Assembly (NCBI RefSeq): GCF_964275005.1
Contig: NC_092688.1
Coordinates: 47,237,748-47,301,747 of the forward strand
Reading direction: 5' to 3'
Origin: Diadema setosum
Taxonomy: Eukaryota > Echinodermata > Echinoidea > Diadematoida > Diadematidae
DNA length: 64,000 nucleotides
Part shown: in pieces, positions 48,361-60,580 of the stretch
Numbering within the stretch: the stretch's first letter is position 1
How the letters are laid out: each line of letters opens with the position of its first letter
Notes under the pieces: model-generated
What the model was told of the DNA's origin: nothing
Seen by the model: the letters and a program-made list of their open reading frames with translations, nothing else
Databases searched by the model: none
Position numbers and translations under genes: made by a program

Positions 48361-48666
48361 CAGAGACTCCAACCCAAAGCACCTTCTGATCTGGAGATTC
48401 TCCCGCCTGAAACCCCTAGCAAATGGGAGACTCCAAGTTGGTGTGTGTGAAGCTCGACGTTCCTAGGGTTCTAGATGCTTCCTGGTGCTATCTAAGGCTT
48501 ATTTTTTCACCATACGATAGCAATAAGTAACAAATCCTTTCCAACGGGAGACACAGAGCCAGGGCGGGAGAAATTAGATCTCCAGCGGGAGAACGGGAGA
48601 TTTTGCAAAAATGGGTTTTACCCGGCGGGTGATCTCCCGTCGAAAACGGGAGAGTTGGAGTCTCTG
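48361..48666. mobile_element. CAGAGACTCCAAC-ended element, copy 1
   Basis: TIR CAGAGACTCCAAC at the left and GTTGGAGTCTCTG at the right. Interior GGGAGA/TCTCCC motifs. The sequence is the approximate reverse complement of 48705-49150. Confidence 0.75.
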
Positions 48667-48704
48667 CATGTCATCTCTGAAAGACATTGCGATAAAAGTG
48701 TTGA

Positions 48705-49150
48705 CAGAGACTCCAACTATCCCGCTTTCGACGGGAGATCTCCAGCCGAAATCCCATTTTCACAAAATCTATCTCGGGACCGTTCTCCCGCTTGAGATTT
48801 AATTTCTCCTGCCCGCACCATGGCTCTTTGTCTCTCGCTTGTATGGTTTTGTAGATGCCAGTCGATTTTATATGCATGCATGTATATAGCATCTGCATAA
48901 AATATGATAATAGAAGATTGTGAAATGAAGCTTTATTAAGCCAAAATATATGATTTGAATCATTTAATTATTTCTTGCTTACGATGGCACTAAGTTTAGT
49001 GCCATCGTATATTGAGAAATAAGCCTGTGAGACAGCACGGTATACGGTATCTAGAACCCTGACCCAAGGGACTTCGCGCACATCAAGTTGGAGTCTCCCG
49101 TTTGCTAGGGGTAGGGGTTCAGTAGAAGGTGCTTGGGGTTGGAGTCTCTG
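48705..49150. mobile_element. CAGAGACTCCAAC-ended element, copy 2 (inverted)
   Basis: Same TIRs. TGTTGA on both sides (48699-48704 and 49151-49156) is a 6-bp target duplication. It shares AAGGTGCTTGGGGTTGGAG and CGTTTGCTAGGGG with copy 1 in opposite orientation. Confidence 0.78.
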
Positions 49151-49162
49151 TGTTGATTGTCG

Positions 49163-49198
49163 GTTATTTCATGTTCGTTTGTAGCTCCATGGTTATTT
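49163..49198. mobile_element. Nano-hairpin element, 22 bp, exact 7-bp direct repeats, one arm decayed
   Basis: GTTATTT (49163-49169), unit starting CATG and ending GTAGCTCCATG (49170-49191), GTTATTT (49192-49198). Confidence 0.65.
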
Positions 49199-49654
49199 CT
49201 AGCCGTTCTTTCAATAAATTCGCTGTTCTATAAAACACTTGAACAGTCGTTTTCTCAGAAAAATCAAATTAGTGTTACAAGAAGTGCGACAAAATAGTGT
49301 GCATGCGCACGCGCACTCCGTATTTTGCTGTGTGTAGTTAACTCCTTGGTAATTATGTTGGTTGTGTCGTGTGAAAATTGTGTGCGTCGTTTGATGACGA
49401 TTGATTGGCACACACACCGCGCAGGCAGCATCCCCATCCAAACCACAGAACTCTTACACAGAGTTCTGTGCATCCAACGTGTACAACATACAATTCAGCG
49501 TATTATTTACATTCAATTCTGGCTTATCCGGTTGGTACTACCCGTACCCGTACGGCCGTACCCTTATAGCGCACGCACCGCAGGTGTAACGTAACAAACA
49601 CGAGTACCGTCAAGAGATCTTTCGTGTTGGAAAAACCTCAAACATATGCATGTA

Positions 49655-49997
49655 GATCGTCTACACTGTACATTCTAGCCGTCATTCTGTTCTGCAAGAG
49701 CGGTGATTCAAGAACGCTTTACTGGAATTAATAAACCTTTCCCGCGTATTTCAAGTGAGAGTTTATCATCTGCTTGCATACCAAGAAATTTCACGGCACG
49801 GGTGGTAGTGACTTGCCTACTACGAGTGAACGTGCTTCAGCTTCGTGGACTTGCGTGGCGTGGGCGACCGTCACCCAGCGCAGGCAGGGCTGGCCGACCC
49901 GTGTGAATTTTGCCCGGCTTGGACTTGTGTCTAAACTCTTCTTTGTGCTAGTTCTACCACTATTCGAACCGTTTTCAGTGTCTCTTGGATATCTGGA
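49655..49997 (+). promoter_or_regulatory. Candidate promoter / 5' leader, CpG-rich and ATG-free
   Basis: About 340 bp without an ATG on the + strand, richer in CG dinucleotides than the surroundings, leading directly to a well-placed ATG at 49998. Inference only. Confidence 0.35.
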
Positions 49998-50034
49998 ATG
50001 GGTAGCTTCCAGAACGCTACCATCGAAAGCATTG
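49998..50034 (+). CDS. Candidate first coding exon, unknown gene
   Basis: ATG in context GGAATGG (G at -3, G at +4), encoding MGSFQNATIESI and one further base before a strong donor (ATTG|GTAAGC). The peptide carries an N-A-T sequon. No family is recognisable from 12 residues. If real, the next exon would lie downstream, possibly beyond the window, since no phase-compatible acceptor exon was recognised to 64000. Confidence 0.3.
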
Positions 50035-50184
50035 GTAAGCCGGCTGTGACAAATTTTCCCAACATGTCGGTTCTAAACGTTAGAGGTTCAAGACCCGTTT
50101 ATCAGTGTCCAAATATCAGTGTTTATGAATGAAGTTGAAATGGACCGTGTGACCTTGCACATTTGCAATTGCAGTTTGCACTGA

Positions 50185-50208
50185 CATGGAGCTATTTATA
50201 GCTCCATA
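50185..50208. repeat. Nano-hairpin-like palindrome without clean duplication
   Basis: CATGGAGCTAT-TTATAGCTCCATA fits the family arms. Flanks TTTGCACTGA and TTTGCATTTGA are only roughly similar. Confidence 0.4.
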
Positions 50209-52469
50209 ATTTGCATTTGAAGCAAGCAACTGTGTGAAATGCACAGTGTATGGACTCTTTAACAGTTGGGCCTAGTGTAAAATTCAATAGGGAGCTGGAA
50301 GAGAGAGTTCATAGATCTACTTCCAGAGAAAAATTAATTAAATTTAGATCCTAACCAGTTAACCTGTAACATGTTAGTAGATTAACAAGGTTAGTGATCT
50401 TCTGTTGTACTACTAACGTTAGACTTCGAGAACAGGTCTTCTCTTTGACATCAATGTTAATAAGCAATTTGGTTCAAAATCCTACAAAGCCTGAGTGGTT
50501 GTTCTTGTAAATTCAACATGCTTGTAGAGTTCTACCTACTTGGGTCCTCTTTAGCTGTAACCAAATGTTAAATTTATATGCAATTAGACAGAAAGTCCGG
50601 AGGAGTCTTTTATATTTTTTTTTACGTTACCGCTCACTGCCGCTCCGTAGAAAGATGGAATCGAGTCCCATACATGTACATCGCTGTAGTGAAGTTCTTT
50701 TAGTCTTTTTAACCACTGTCTCCATAGAGAATTTGGTGACTGAGGTACCACACCCTTCTCTATTGCGTCTATATTCACAGCCCTAACGTTAGACTGGCAA
50801 ATTCAAACTCATATCATAAAAATCAACATTTCATGATTATGCTCACCAGATATTTGATTTGTCCAACATTTTGGTTGAATTTTCATGGAAAACACAACTA
50901 CCAGCCTGTTGATACAATCGTCACAGCTCTCTGCAACACATGAATCTGTTAGCCAGTCACATGTGATGTACCTGCAATGGGAATGGTCCCTTTCTGGCCA
51001 AATACAATTTTGCAGAGCACAGCTTTTCTACGTACAACTGTATGTATTTCATGGCGACTTACAGCTAGTGAACAGTCATGTTGCGATATCGCTACAGATT
51101 TCAGTGATCTAACCTAGTTACTGTATTTCTAGTGCATGATGTGGAAAAGTTACCCCAAATATTGCTGCATGATAATATGCCATGTCATGTCAAACTTGTT
51201 TGAATGTAAAAAAGCTGTGCATGGTAATCTTTGGTCCATGTGCGACAGTGGGCAAAGCAGCCCCACAGGAGCATCATCACTACAGGAGCCAGTACAGTGT
51301 ACCTGGTAGGTTAGCCTTCGGTCTGTATAGGAGGGGATCCGTGAAGCCAGATGCAATCTCCCGGCCCCGCAACATATCCCTGATAACCAGATACAGACTG
51401 ATCTTTCAGTCAAACATGTAATTATGAGCTATTATTATTGTTATGGTGTACAAAATGTAGGTAGGCCCCCTATTTCCCGTTTTAATATTTTGGTGCAATT
51501 GGAATTGGTTGTGGCAAACTTGTAGATGTGATGCTGTGCAACATTAGCACTTAGATTGTCTATCTGTGTAGATACACTTGTTCATTTAAAATTTTGGTAG
51601 TGGGAGTTGTACAGTGTATAGCTACATGTACACATACGTAGTAGGCCCTATTTATGATTGAATTCTTGCCACATTAGCTCTCAGAAGAATCCTTTTTGAG
51701 TGAATGAAGTGACATGAATGATAATTTTCAAGGGAAATTTGACGCATTGTCTTGGAAATGCAGTGTTTGTGAAATTGAACTTTTGAAACTTTGATCCATT
51801 AAAATGTTGTGTCCCTACAAGATTCAGCATGAGGTAATTGGAAGATTGGTTGCTAGCATTTTTCCCCCATTGCCTTCTGTAGAGGTACATACATGCATTT
51901 CACATTGACAACATGCCTTTGGTCAATATTTGGGATAACATTCTACATACAACTACGTACGGTGTATATGTGTAATCTGCCTCATCGTGGGGACTCTTCA
52001 CAAGGTCCAAAGGTTGTCAGCTAAGTGTAGACTTTGTGTCTGCACAGAGGTGATCAATGAGGATCTACGTCTGTAAACGTGTACAGTGTAGGAATGTTCA
52101 GACTAGGAAGCCATTTTCTTTTCACTTGCCTTTATCGCGGATCAGTGATTTCTTTGTTTTTTTTCATCCAGGTTTTTTTTTTCTCAATTATTTACAGATT
52201 CTTATTTTTTTCACTGCTCTTGTTTGAGATGACATTCTCTATTCTGATATGATATCCTGCCTAGTGTCAGTAATGTCAGTACTGCATTATGTACAGTACA
52301 ACAATACAAGTCATGCTCTGTATCGTTATGTACAGTTGTAAGAATAACCGGAGACTTACTGTGTACAGTTGTACATAACTGTACCACTTCACTTTCCAAA
52401 ACAAGGTTATGGTCTGCTATATTCCATCATTGTAAAGAAGATTATTGGTTACTGTTCAAATTAACTATT

Positions 52470-52841
52470 TTAAAGGGATGGAACAGTATTGGTAGAGATG
52501 AGAATTGGGCTTTAACTTTTTGCGAGATACCAAGAAAACACTTATGAAATAGTATAGAGCATACCATTTTAAGAGGAATACAAAGTTTATTTATTGAAAA
52601 ACGGGTTTTGAATTACTAAAATTAACCAAAAACAAAGTATAAATGTACATGTAAATCAAAGCGATCGTAATAAAAGGTGGGTCCCACACTTTATTAGCAA
52701 ATCCAATTTTCATCAAATAAATGTTGAATTTCTCATGGAATTTACATGCTCTCTCATATCATACGAGGTTTCTCATTATCTCACCCAAAAAAGTTAGAAA
52801 CCTGAAATTAGGTTTCGCCCTAAACTATACGATCCCTTTAA
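52470..52841. mobile_element. TTAA-ended AGGGATGG foldback MITE, intact ends
   Basis: TTAAAGGGATGGAACAGTAT at the left, AAACTATACGATCCCTTTAA at the right. TTAA at 52470-52473 and 52838-52841. Confidence 0.82.
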
Positions 52842-54667
52842 GGGCTGAGGCCTTTTCATGTAGGCCCTACTCTAAAAAGCAAATGTGCAGATCATGTAAG
52901 GATCTTCTAGCACAGATTCACCACAATATTTCTGTAATGAACTCACTGCCAATGCCATGATGCAGGAATGTGTAAAAATTTCTGTCTCAGTCATTAAATG
53001 AACATTACTTCCATCAACGACCATAAAAAAGTTTAAATTGCATCCCAGTAATTTCATAAGGTAAACTTTATGTACATGTACAGTACATGTAGCTGTTACT
53101 AAAAGAATGCAATTCTTTTTTTTTTTTTTTTTTTTGGTCTTCTTCAAAACTAACACTATCCAACTATGACATCATACAATGTAGGACATAAAAAATCAGT
53201 TGTGTGGAGCCAAAGGTGACTGGAGTTTATTAAATACAGCACAGCGGGATTGCCTAGCTGTTCACTCCAAAGCAATTAGGGCCTACTGTAGGGATGGAGT
53301 GGGAAGCTTTCTTTACTGTTGACAGCTCTCAAATGCATCGTAGGCCTACATGTACATACATAATTTGTACATGTACTGGAAAAGATGTTGTGAAGGAAAG
53401 AACTTGAAAGGATTGAACCCAGTGAACTGAATGAATCAGGCATGATTTTTATATCTTATATATGTTGACAAGGTCCCTTTCAGATGGTATTCCACTAAAT
53501 ATTGGTTACCCATACTCATGATGGATCTATGGGGCTGAATTCTGTTTGTTTTCATTGACACATGTCTGTAATCATTGGTCAACATTGGGAATGTCAAATA
53601 TCACGTGTAAAAACATGAGTCCCTCCCTTGCTAGTGTTGTGTCCATGTTACCTTCACAGCAAGGGCAGTCAGCCTTGCTACCATTTAGCCTGTGTTTTCT
53701 TGTTTTGTTTTGTTGCATTTTTCTGCAAAAGAACTTCCCAGATATACAACCTATAGGAGTCTTTTGACAGTTCATTGAGCTGTCAAGGGATCTGGGGGGG
53801 GGGGGGTAACTTTCATTCCAAAGGTTTGTCAGTGTTTTGGTTTGAGCAAGAACTTTTGAAGACAGATACAGTGTATCAGCCTTCAAAAATCCAGTGTATC
53901 CATCCTGGAAAATGTCCCCGTAGGAAAAGAGTAAGCTGTATACTTGTCATCTGAAGGATTTTCCTTAGGATAAAGCTACAAGAAAGCATACAGTAACTCC
54001 AACAATGCACAATATGACAAAACATGTACCACTGGTATGTGTTACATTAGCATAACCCTGAGATTTCCAAGGTACATTTTGTACTGATACTCTGAAATTG
54101 TAGTATCAATTTGTGCATTGTGTCATTCACATTGATTGTTCTAAACATAGATTTGAACAGTGTTCATCAAGAATGTCAGAGCAAAATGGAGGGTAGAATA
54201 CACAATACAAATTGTACATTTGTACCACTGTACAACCACAAAATCGAGGAATGAATTCCTGGAACCTATTGTGTTTACATGATGTCATGATGCTGCGTGC
54301 AGTATTGCACGTAGATAATGCACTTTGCTTGTGCTTGTGTTAGAGGCAGGGACAGTGAGTATTGCAGTGCACTGGAGCATGGTGTTAGCATGGCACCCTT
54401 GCCTTGGCTTCACACACACTCCCAGGCGGTGAATGGGAGAATCCTGCTTGCTGATTGGTCCATTTGGAGGGGAGTGGTGAAGGTCTGTCCTTGATCCCTT
54501 ACAATGTACTTTTGGTTCCCATAAGTGTTCCCGTACTATGCTCACCTTCTAACTGACATTTTGTTGAAATCTGAGAAGAAAGGGGGCCTCTGTTCAGTGT
54601 GCAGGATGCATGCTGGGGATACAGAGCAATGATGCATGCACTTGTACACTGTACATGCTGGGGGATA

Positions 54668-54710
54668 CCAAGACCAAGGAGGTACTAGTGTAGTACCTCC
54701 TTGCCAAGAC
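54668..54710. mobile_element. Nano-hairpin element, 29 bp, exact 7-bp direct repeats
   Basis: Arms CAAGGAGGTACTA and TAGTACCTCCTTG around a 3-nt centre at 54675-54703. CCAAGAC on both sides (54668-54674 and 54704-54710). Confidence 0.82.
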
Positions 54711-55964
54711 AACGCACTGTCAACTCTGTGCATGTTTCAGTGTACCAGGCTACAGTACACCCCATATCCAGTACTTTTAGTAGGGCTCGTAGGTATGAAT
54801 TCATGGACTTTTTCAAACCCAGCCATTAAACTAATGAAAGATGCTGAATACATTGAAATACAGTGTAGATTACATGTATGAAACCAGGGATGTTGCATGT
54901 AGGCCTGCAAATGTAGTTACAATTGATATACAGTACCAACGTGAAAACAAGAAGAAAAGTAGTAATAAAAATATAGCAAATGAAATTTTGGTGTTTTTTT
55001 GTTTGTTTGTTTGTTTGTTTGTTTTTTTGTTCATCTAGCCAGTAGCCAGGCCTTGTAAGAGTTACGTGTATCTTCTATCAAACTGTGACTTGCATTTATG
55101 TGCGCAGTTGTGACAACAGTAGCCAATATTGTCCTTGAGTTGTCAGCAGAAATACTCTGTAGACAGGTACTGGGTACAGTGCTCCCAGGGTAGTACCGTG
55201 TACCTCAGGTGGTATCTATAGTTTCTAATGTGTTGATTTGTAGAAATCATCTTGGCTAAATGCCATAAATTTGTGCTCCTGTGTGGGAACATGAACTACA
55301 TGTATGTAATGAAGTGATTCCTGCTGTTCAACAATGTTACAATAAAGCAGTATAAGTTTGATATGTGTGATGTTCCCTGAAGACTGATACAATTGTAGAT
55401 TAAACCATGAAAAGTAAATCATTTTTTTAAGGCCATCCCTACAGAATGAAGACTGATAATTTCAACCATGAAGCCTGATGAACAGTAAATTAATCCTGTA
55501 GGCCCTACAGTGTATTTGATGGTATTCTCATTGATTACTGAATTATCGGAGAGTGGTAAATTATTTGTCTCAGTTTGAATTAAGATTCTGTGTCTATTTG
55601 ACTATTATGTTTTCAAACCTGACAGGAATGTAGACAGAATTGTATAAAAACTTACTGGTTTATGAAAATTAAATCTTGATATCAGTATTCTTTGATATGT
55701 AAATGAAAAATATGGAATGAATATTAAATATTAAGGACAATGGTGCACCAGTAGTTCACAAAACTTTAAAAAAAAAACTTGCTGGAGGTCACACTCTAAA
55801 AAAAAAACGAAGAAAAATACTGATAATGAAAAAATAAATAGGGTTTACCGCAGATAAAGTGAAGGACACTGTATTGAAAGTATTGTGACAAGATGACAAT
55901 TGACAAATGATGATAAGAGTACATGTAGCACAAGGCAAAAAAAGAAAAAAAGTAATTTCAGTAC

Positions 55965-57806
55965 TGGCAAGTGGCAAGTGGGCCTGATGATATATCCCCT
56001 CGTGTTGTCAAGGATTGTATACATTACATAGTTGACCCCTTATGTGATATTTTTAATAAATCTTTAAGCACTGGCTTTGTACCCGCAAAATTAAAGACAG
56101 TGAAGATTGTACCTTTGCATAAAAAAGATGATCCAAAATATATTGATAATTATAGACCTGTTGCTCTTCTTTCAATTTTTTCTAAACTTCTAGAAAGACT
56201 TATGTATGACAGGCTCTATGAGTTCCTTACTAAAAATAATATATTAATTTCTGAGCAATTCGGTTTTCGTAAAAATTATTCTACTTCACTCAGTGTTATT
56301 TGTTTTACTGACTACATTCTTCAAGAAATTGACAAAGGTAATTATTGCTGTGGTGTATTTATGGATCTCTCAAAGGCGTTCGACACCATCGACCACCACA
56401 TCCTGCTAACGAAACTACATCTCTACGGAATAAGAGGTTTACCTCTGCAATGGTTTGGTAGTTATCTATCAAATAGACGGCAGTATGTGGTGGTCGATGG
56501 TGTCGAATCCACTCAATTAGATGTAACTCTTGGCGTACCGCAAGGTTCTGTACTTGGGCCCCTTTTATTCCTTGTATATGTAAATGACATAATCAACTGT
56601 TCAAAAATTTTGAGATTTTCACTTTTTGCAGATGATACTGTGGTATTTTACTCTCATGAAAATGTTACTTCACTTGTACTTACATTGAATAAAGAACTTT
56701 GTATGTTAAATGAGTGGTTTAAATGTAATAAATTGTTTTTGAATTTTAAGAAAACAAAGTATGTTTTGTTCCATTCCAAAAGAAAGAAAATACCACAAAA
56801 TCTTTCTCCAATACAAATAGAAAGTGCTGTTATAGATAGAACTGAATCAATAAATTTTTTAGGTATTTTAATCCATGAGTCTCTCGATTGGAAGTGTCAC
56901 ATTACAAACATCACCGCTAAAATATCGAGAAGTATAGGAATTCTATCTAAACTTAAATCTTTTTTACCAAGAAAAATATTGCTTTCTATTTACAATGCTT
57001 TGATATTACCTCACCTTAACTATTGCAGTGAAATTTGGGGCAAGACATACAAAGTTCATATTGACAAACTGTTCAGATTACAAAAACGTGCGGTACGGCT
57101 TGTAACAAAAAGTGATTTTCGAAGTCCGAGTCTACCTCTTTTCATTAAAAATAAAATCATTCCTATATTTGAACTTGTGCAACTTAATGTATTGGTATTC
57201 ATGTTTAAGTATCATAAAGGGATACTCCCTTCCATTTTTCAAAACATGTTTAGAACAAATTCGTCATTCCATGCATACTCAACCCGTTCTAAAGATAATC
57301 TTCGAGTTCCAAATTGTCGCTTAACAACAAGGTCTCATTCTATTCGATTCACAGGGGCGCATGAATGGAATTTAATTTCTTCTGATCTTAAATCCAGTAC
57401 TACACTTACTCGTTTCAGAACCCTATTCAAACGTATTACATTTAAAAAACTATCATCCTTGACTGAGTAGACTTCAACAGCTGTACTTTTTCTTCTTTCT
57501 TTATCTTTGTTTCTTCACCCTCTTACCAATCTCTTGCATTGCATTTTTACTGAGTGTATGCTTGCGTATGTCTATGTGTATATTGTAACGTAATTCTGTA
57601 TTTTCTAGTTTACTACTTATGACAGAAATTTCGATATATGCTTAATTGCATTTTTGTTATTGATTGTTTGATTGCTGCAAAGGGGCCCCATAACAAGCAC
57701 TAGTTGCTTACAAGGGGTCCCGGCCTTTGAATGTTATGTCTTTTATAATGTGCATTTTTTATGTTGTATCATACAGTTGCCGAATAAATTGAAATTGAAA
57801 ATTGAT
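55965..57806 (+). mobile_element. 5'-truncated CR1/Jockey-like LINE
   Basis: Starts abruptly inside the reverse-transcriptase domain with no endonuclease or ORF1. The full remaining ORF is followed by a ~330-bp 3' UTR with a GC-rich hairpin block (GGGGCCCCATAACAAGCAC ... TACAAGGGGTCCCGGCC), then AATAAATTGAAATTGAAA. The short tandem 3' tail in place of poly-A is typical of CR1/L2-type LINEs. Confidence 0.88.
55971..57470 (+). CDS. LINE reverse transcriptase ORF (5'-truncated, otherwise open)
   Basis: About 500 codons without a stop, opening at an in-frame GTG rather than a genuine start. Motifs in order: NYRPV at 60-64; motif A MDLSKAFD at 131-138 with the first catalytic Asp; GVPQGSVLGPLLF at 188-200; motif C FADD at 219-222; then SINFLGI and a thumb/connection region with LPHLNYCSEIWG. 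The C-terminus ends FKKLSSLTE. The enzyme would perform target-primed reverse transcription. This copy lacks the endonuclease, so it cannot be autonomous. The open frame implies recent insertion or little time for decay. Family level is judged by motif style. Confidence 0.9.
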   Translation: MASGPDDISPRVVKDCIHYIVDPLCDIFNKSLSTGFVPAKLKTVKIVPLHKKDDPKYIDNYRPVALLSIFSKLLERLMYDRLYEFLTKNNILISEQFGFRKNYSTSLSVICFTDYILQEIDKGNYCCGVFMDLSKAFDTIDHHILLTKLHLYGIRGLPLQWFGSYLSNRRQYVVVDGVESTQLDVTLGVPQGSVLGPLLFLVYVNDIINCSKILRFSLFADDTVVFYSHENVTSLVLTLNKELCMLNEWFKCNKLFLNFKKTKYVLFHSKRKKIPQNLSPIQIESAVIDRTESINFLGILIHESLDWKCHITNITAKISRSIGILSKLKSFLPRKILLSIYNALILPHLNYCSEIWGKTYKVHIDKLFRLQKRAVRLVTKSDFRSPSLPLFIKNKIIPIFELVQLNVLVFMFKYHKGILPSIFQNMFRTNSSFHAYSTRSKDNLRVPNCRLTTRSHSIRFTGAHEWNLISSDLKSSTTLTRFRTLFKRITFKKLSSLTE

Positions 57807-57815
57807 GTTAGTGAT

Positions 57816-58034
57816 CAGGGCTCAACTATTAGTGGTGGCAGGACTGGTTACCAATTTTCCAAAAAGGCTATCTTTTGGTGGTCGAATGCGGCCTTTAAGA
57901 TTCAAAATAGATCGTTATGTTTCCTCTAACAAATGTATTTCAGGCCACCAAAACTTCAGATTGAAAGATTCTAGTACCAATAGTAGCCTGAATGGGCCAC
58001 AAGAAAAAAAAAAAAAAGTTAGTGTAGAGCCCTG
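57816..58034. mobile_element. CAGGGCTC-ended hAT-like MITE
   Basis: CAGGGCTCAACTATTAG at the left, GTTAGTGTAGAGCCCTG at the right. The CAGGGCTC terminus is common in hAT elements. No exact 8-bp duplication seen. It abuts the LINE tail. Confidence 0.6.
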
Positions 58035-58417
58035 CTGATGCTGATACTATCTGGATGACACTAATTTGGTACTTCCCCTTTAATAATGTTATTGTCATAT
58101 AATCATGACTAAGTAATTGTTTTCAGAGTAAAGAGAAATGTGAGAAATACCATGGACATATTTGTACAATTGTAGGTCTGTGGTATTGAATATTAGTGTG
58201 GTCACAGGAAGGCGGCACAGAATTAAACACTGCCCCCATTGGTCAGAAAACTCACCAAACATCAATGTTGAGTGAAGTAGAGACCCCAGGAAGCCTCAAA
58301 GAAGCCTCTTATCTCTTCCATCCTAAAATTAAAGGTCTTTTTGAAACACCCTTGAAAGTACCTCAACTGTGGTTACGTAATTGCTGGTGGAATGTGTTTT
58401 TGGGCAACGTTCCATAT

Positions 58418-58790
58418 TTAAAGGCATAATTTACCATTTGCAGATGAAACAAAAACCCAGCATTAGTGCTTTAAAATGGCTCTAAAATATGAGTTAAGGA
58501 TAGAAACAACCACTGTAAAAATTTGAATCCGTTTTAGCAATGTTAAGTATCGTTTAATACATGAAATGTAAACAATAGTTCTGATAAAAATGTTTCCAGA
58601 CTATTAAAATCGTCTACAGTTATGGTTTATTAAGAAAAATGCTGATATCTCCACATTTTAGGCTTTATTGCAAAAGATTTTATATGGTAGAATGTTTTGT
58701 GATACAACACACCTACACATACACGCATCAAATGTGATATCTTGAAAATTTTTTAGATAAGTGCTCCCAAAGGTGAAACTGGACCCTTAA
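58418..58790. mobile_element. TTAA-ended MITE (AGGCATAATTTACC family)
   Basis: TTAAAGGCATAATTTACCAT at the left, AGGTGAAACTGGACCCTTAA at the right. TTAA at 58418-58421 and 58787-58790. Confidence 0.8.
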
Positions 58791-58979
58791 AGGTCAGCAG
58801 GCACTCATTTAATTTGTCCAGCATTCAAATGAAGAGCAAGTCAGCTTATCATCTTGTAGAAACATGTTTTCGAAATTCAAAATGAATAAAACCTTGGGCT
58901 TATAGATTCATAACAATCATAAAAGATGCAATATTTGGTATCATTAATCAAGGTTTCTAATCAGTTTGTCTCCTTTTCT

Positions 58980-59375
58980 TGATTTTTTTTTTTTTTTTTT
59001 GGGGGGGGGGGGGGGTGTGGTCCCCGTGATGCGGGGAAAGTCCCGAGCTGTGGGACTTTCTCCTCAAAAACCATAATGTGAACGCTCGCTGGGACTTGTC
59101 CCCTCGTCCCCGCAAAGCAAGTCGGGTACGGGGACAAGATAGTATTTGGAGGGGAGAGTGACCTTGGGGCGAAATTGATAGCGTCCAGCTGTGGTCATCA
59201 AATGTGCGCATGCGCTATGCCTGGATTCAAGTGGCAGAGCTCGCTCCAAGCCCCCAAATGCCCCCACAGCTCGGGGACAGATGAGATACCAATGTGAACG
59301 GTCAGTCGTAAAAAACATAAGATCTCTTGTGGCTGTCCCCACGTCGCAGGGACCAATGTGAACGCGGGGATAGTG
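58980..59375. other. GC-rich repetitive segment with TGTGAACGC motifs
   Basis: T and G runs at 58982-59016, then GGGACTTTCTCC, repeated AATGTGAACG(C/G) at about 59076, 59291 and 59349, and GGGGACA/TGTCCCC motifs. Probably an old MITE. Termini unresolved, no gene. Confidence 0.35.
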
Positions 59376-59823
59376 GGATGGAGGCCCTACCCATAGTTCA
59401 TTCCTGAGTACTTGAGATGTGGTATGATTGAGGTATAATTTTCTTACTTCGTTATCTAGTAAAATTTGATCTTTCGTGCTGAGAGTCACAAACAGGCAAT
59501 CAATTGACTGAAAGAATGTCCAACCTCCCAGATGGTTTGATATGGCGGAGGATCCATCCTCATTGATTGTAGCTGAATAGTTCTTGCCAATTTAGCAATC
59601 TATCCAAGGTTAATTCCCCAAACTTGTTATTTCCACTATCAAAAACTCTGGCATGGAAAGGGTTTGCTGGAATAGGCATGGAAATTATGTTACTGATAAT
59701 TTAATGTACAATACAGGTATGAAGCATAAGAAAAAAAAAAGCTGGGGAAAAAAGGGTGGCACCCATGTATCTACATACGTATGTACACATGGCATCCGGC
59801 CAGCTGCAGTGTTGTTTACATGC

Positions 59824-60291
59824 TTAAAGGGGACCTCCAGATGATTTTCAGACTTTTACATTTGAACAACTATAAATTAGTCAAACTGAGTACAGAGTTT
59901 CAGAATTTATAGTGATTTGGATAAGTAATGAAAATGTTTTCAAAATTTATAATTAATTGCAATGAACAAGGATGATGACATGGCAGCCTCACCATAAGAA
60001 TGCATGAGTTGGGGCTCAAGGAAGCAGAACAAAAGAAGAAGGTATGCATGGATTTTTCACAGGTGAACTCGTTGAGCAAGCGGTATTGTAATGGAATTAC
60101 ACTGCTACATTTCTGAAATATATGAGGCTCTGATGTCATCATCACTGTTCAGTGTAATTTGTTTAAGATTTTCAATTTATTGGTTTCTCTGCTCAAGGAC
60201 CACAATAAATTCCAAGGATCTATACATGGAGCTGTTGATTTATGTACTACATGATGTGAAATTATGAAAATCGTCCGGAATGCCCCTTTAA
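59824..60291. mobile_element. TTAA-ended MITE (AGGGGACCTCCAGATG family)
   Basis: TTAAAGGGGACCTCCAGATG with ATTTTC at the left; GAAAATCGTCCGGAATGCCC then CTTTAA at the right. TTAA at 59824-59827 and 60288-60291. Confidence 0.75.
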
Positions 60292-60580
60292 GTTTTATCA
60301 GGTGACAAGCTGGCTGGGATGCATGCAACAGCCACATTTGGTTTCCTGAATGGTAGAGATCCCCTTCCTCTACGCTGCACAATTCCTCCAAGCACCAGAC
60401 CCCAGGTATCTCATGAAGCACAGTGCTAGCATGGTTCAAACAGTTTACCCTTTGCTCCCTCACGTGTGCAGACATCTGCACCCACTACATGGTCATGGTG
60501 TACGGGTATGTAGGCCTACATAGTTTGCCCCTACCAGACCCAAGGACACAACATCTCTTTGTTGAGAGAAAAGGATGATA

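Noticed and set aside
60224..60245. CATGGAGCTGTTG as a nano-hairpin
   Set aside because: No complementary right arm and no direct repeats. It is internal to a MITE.
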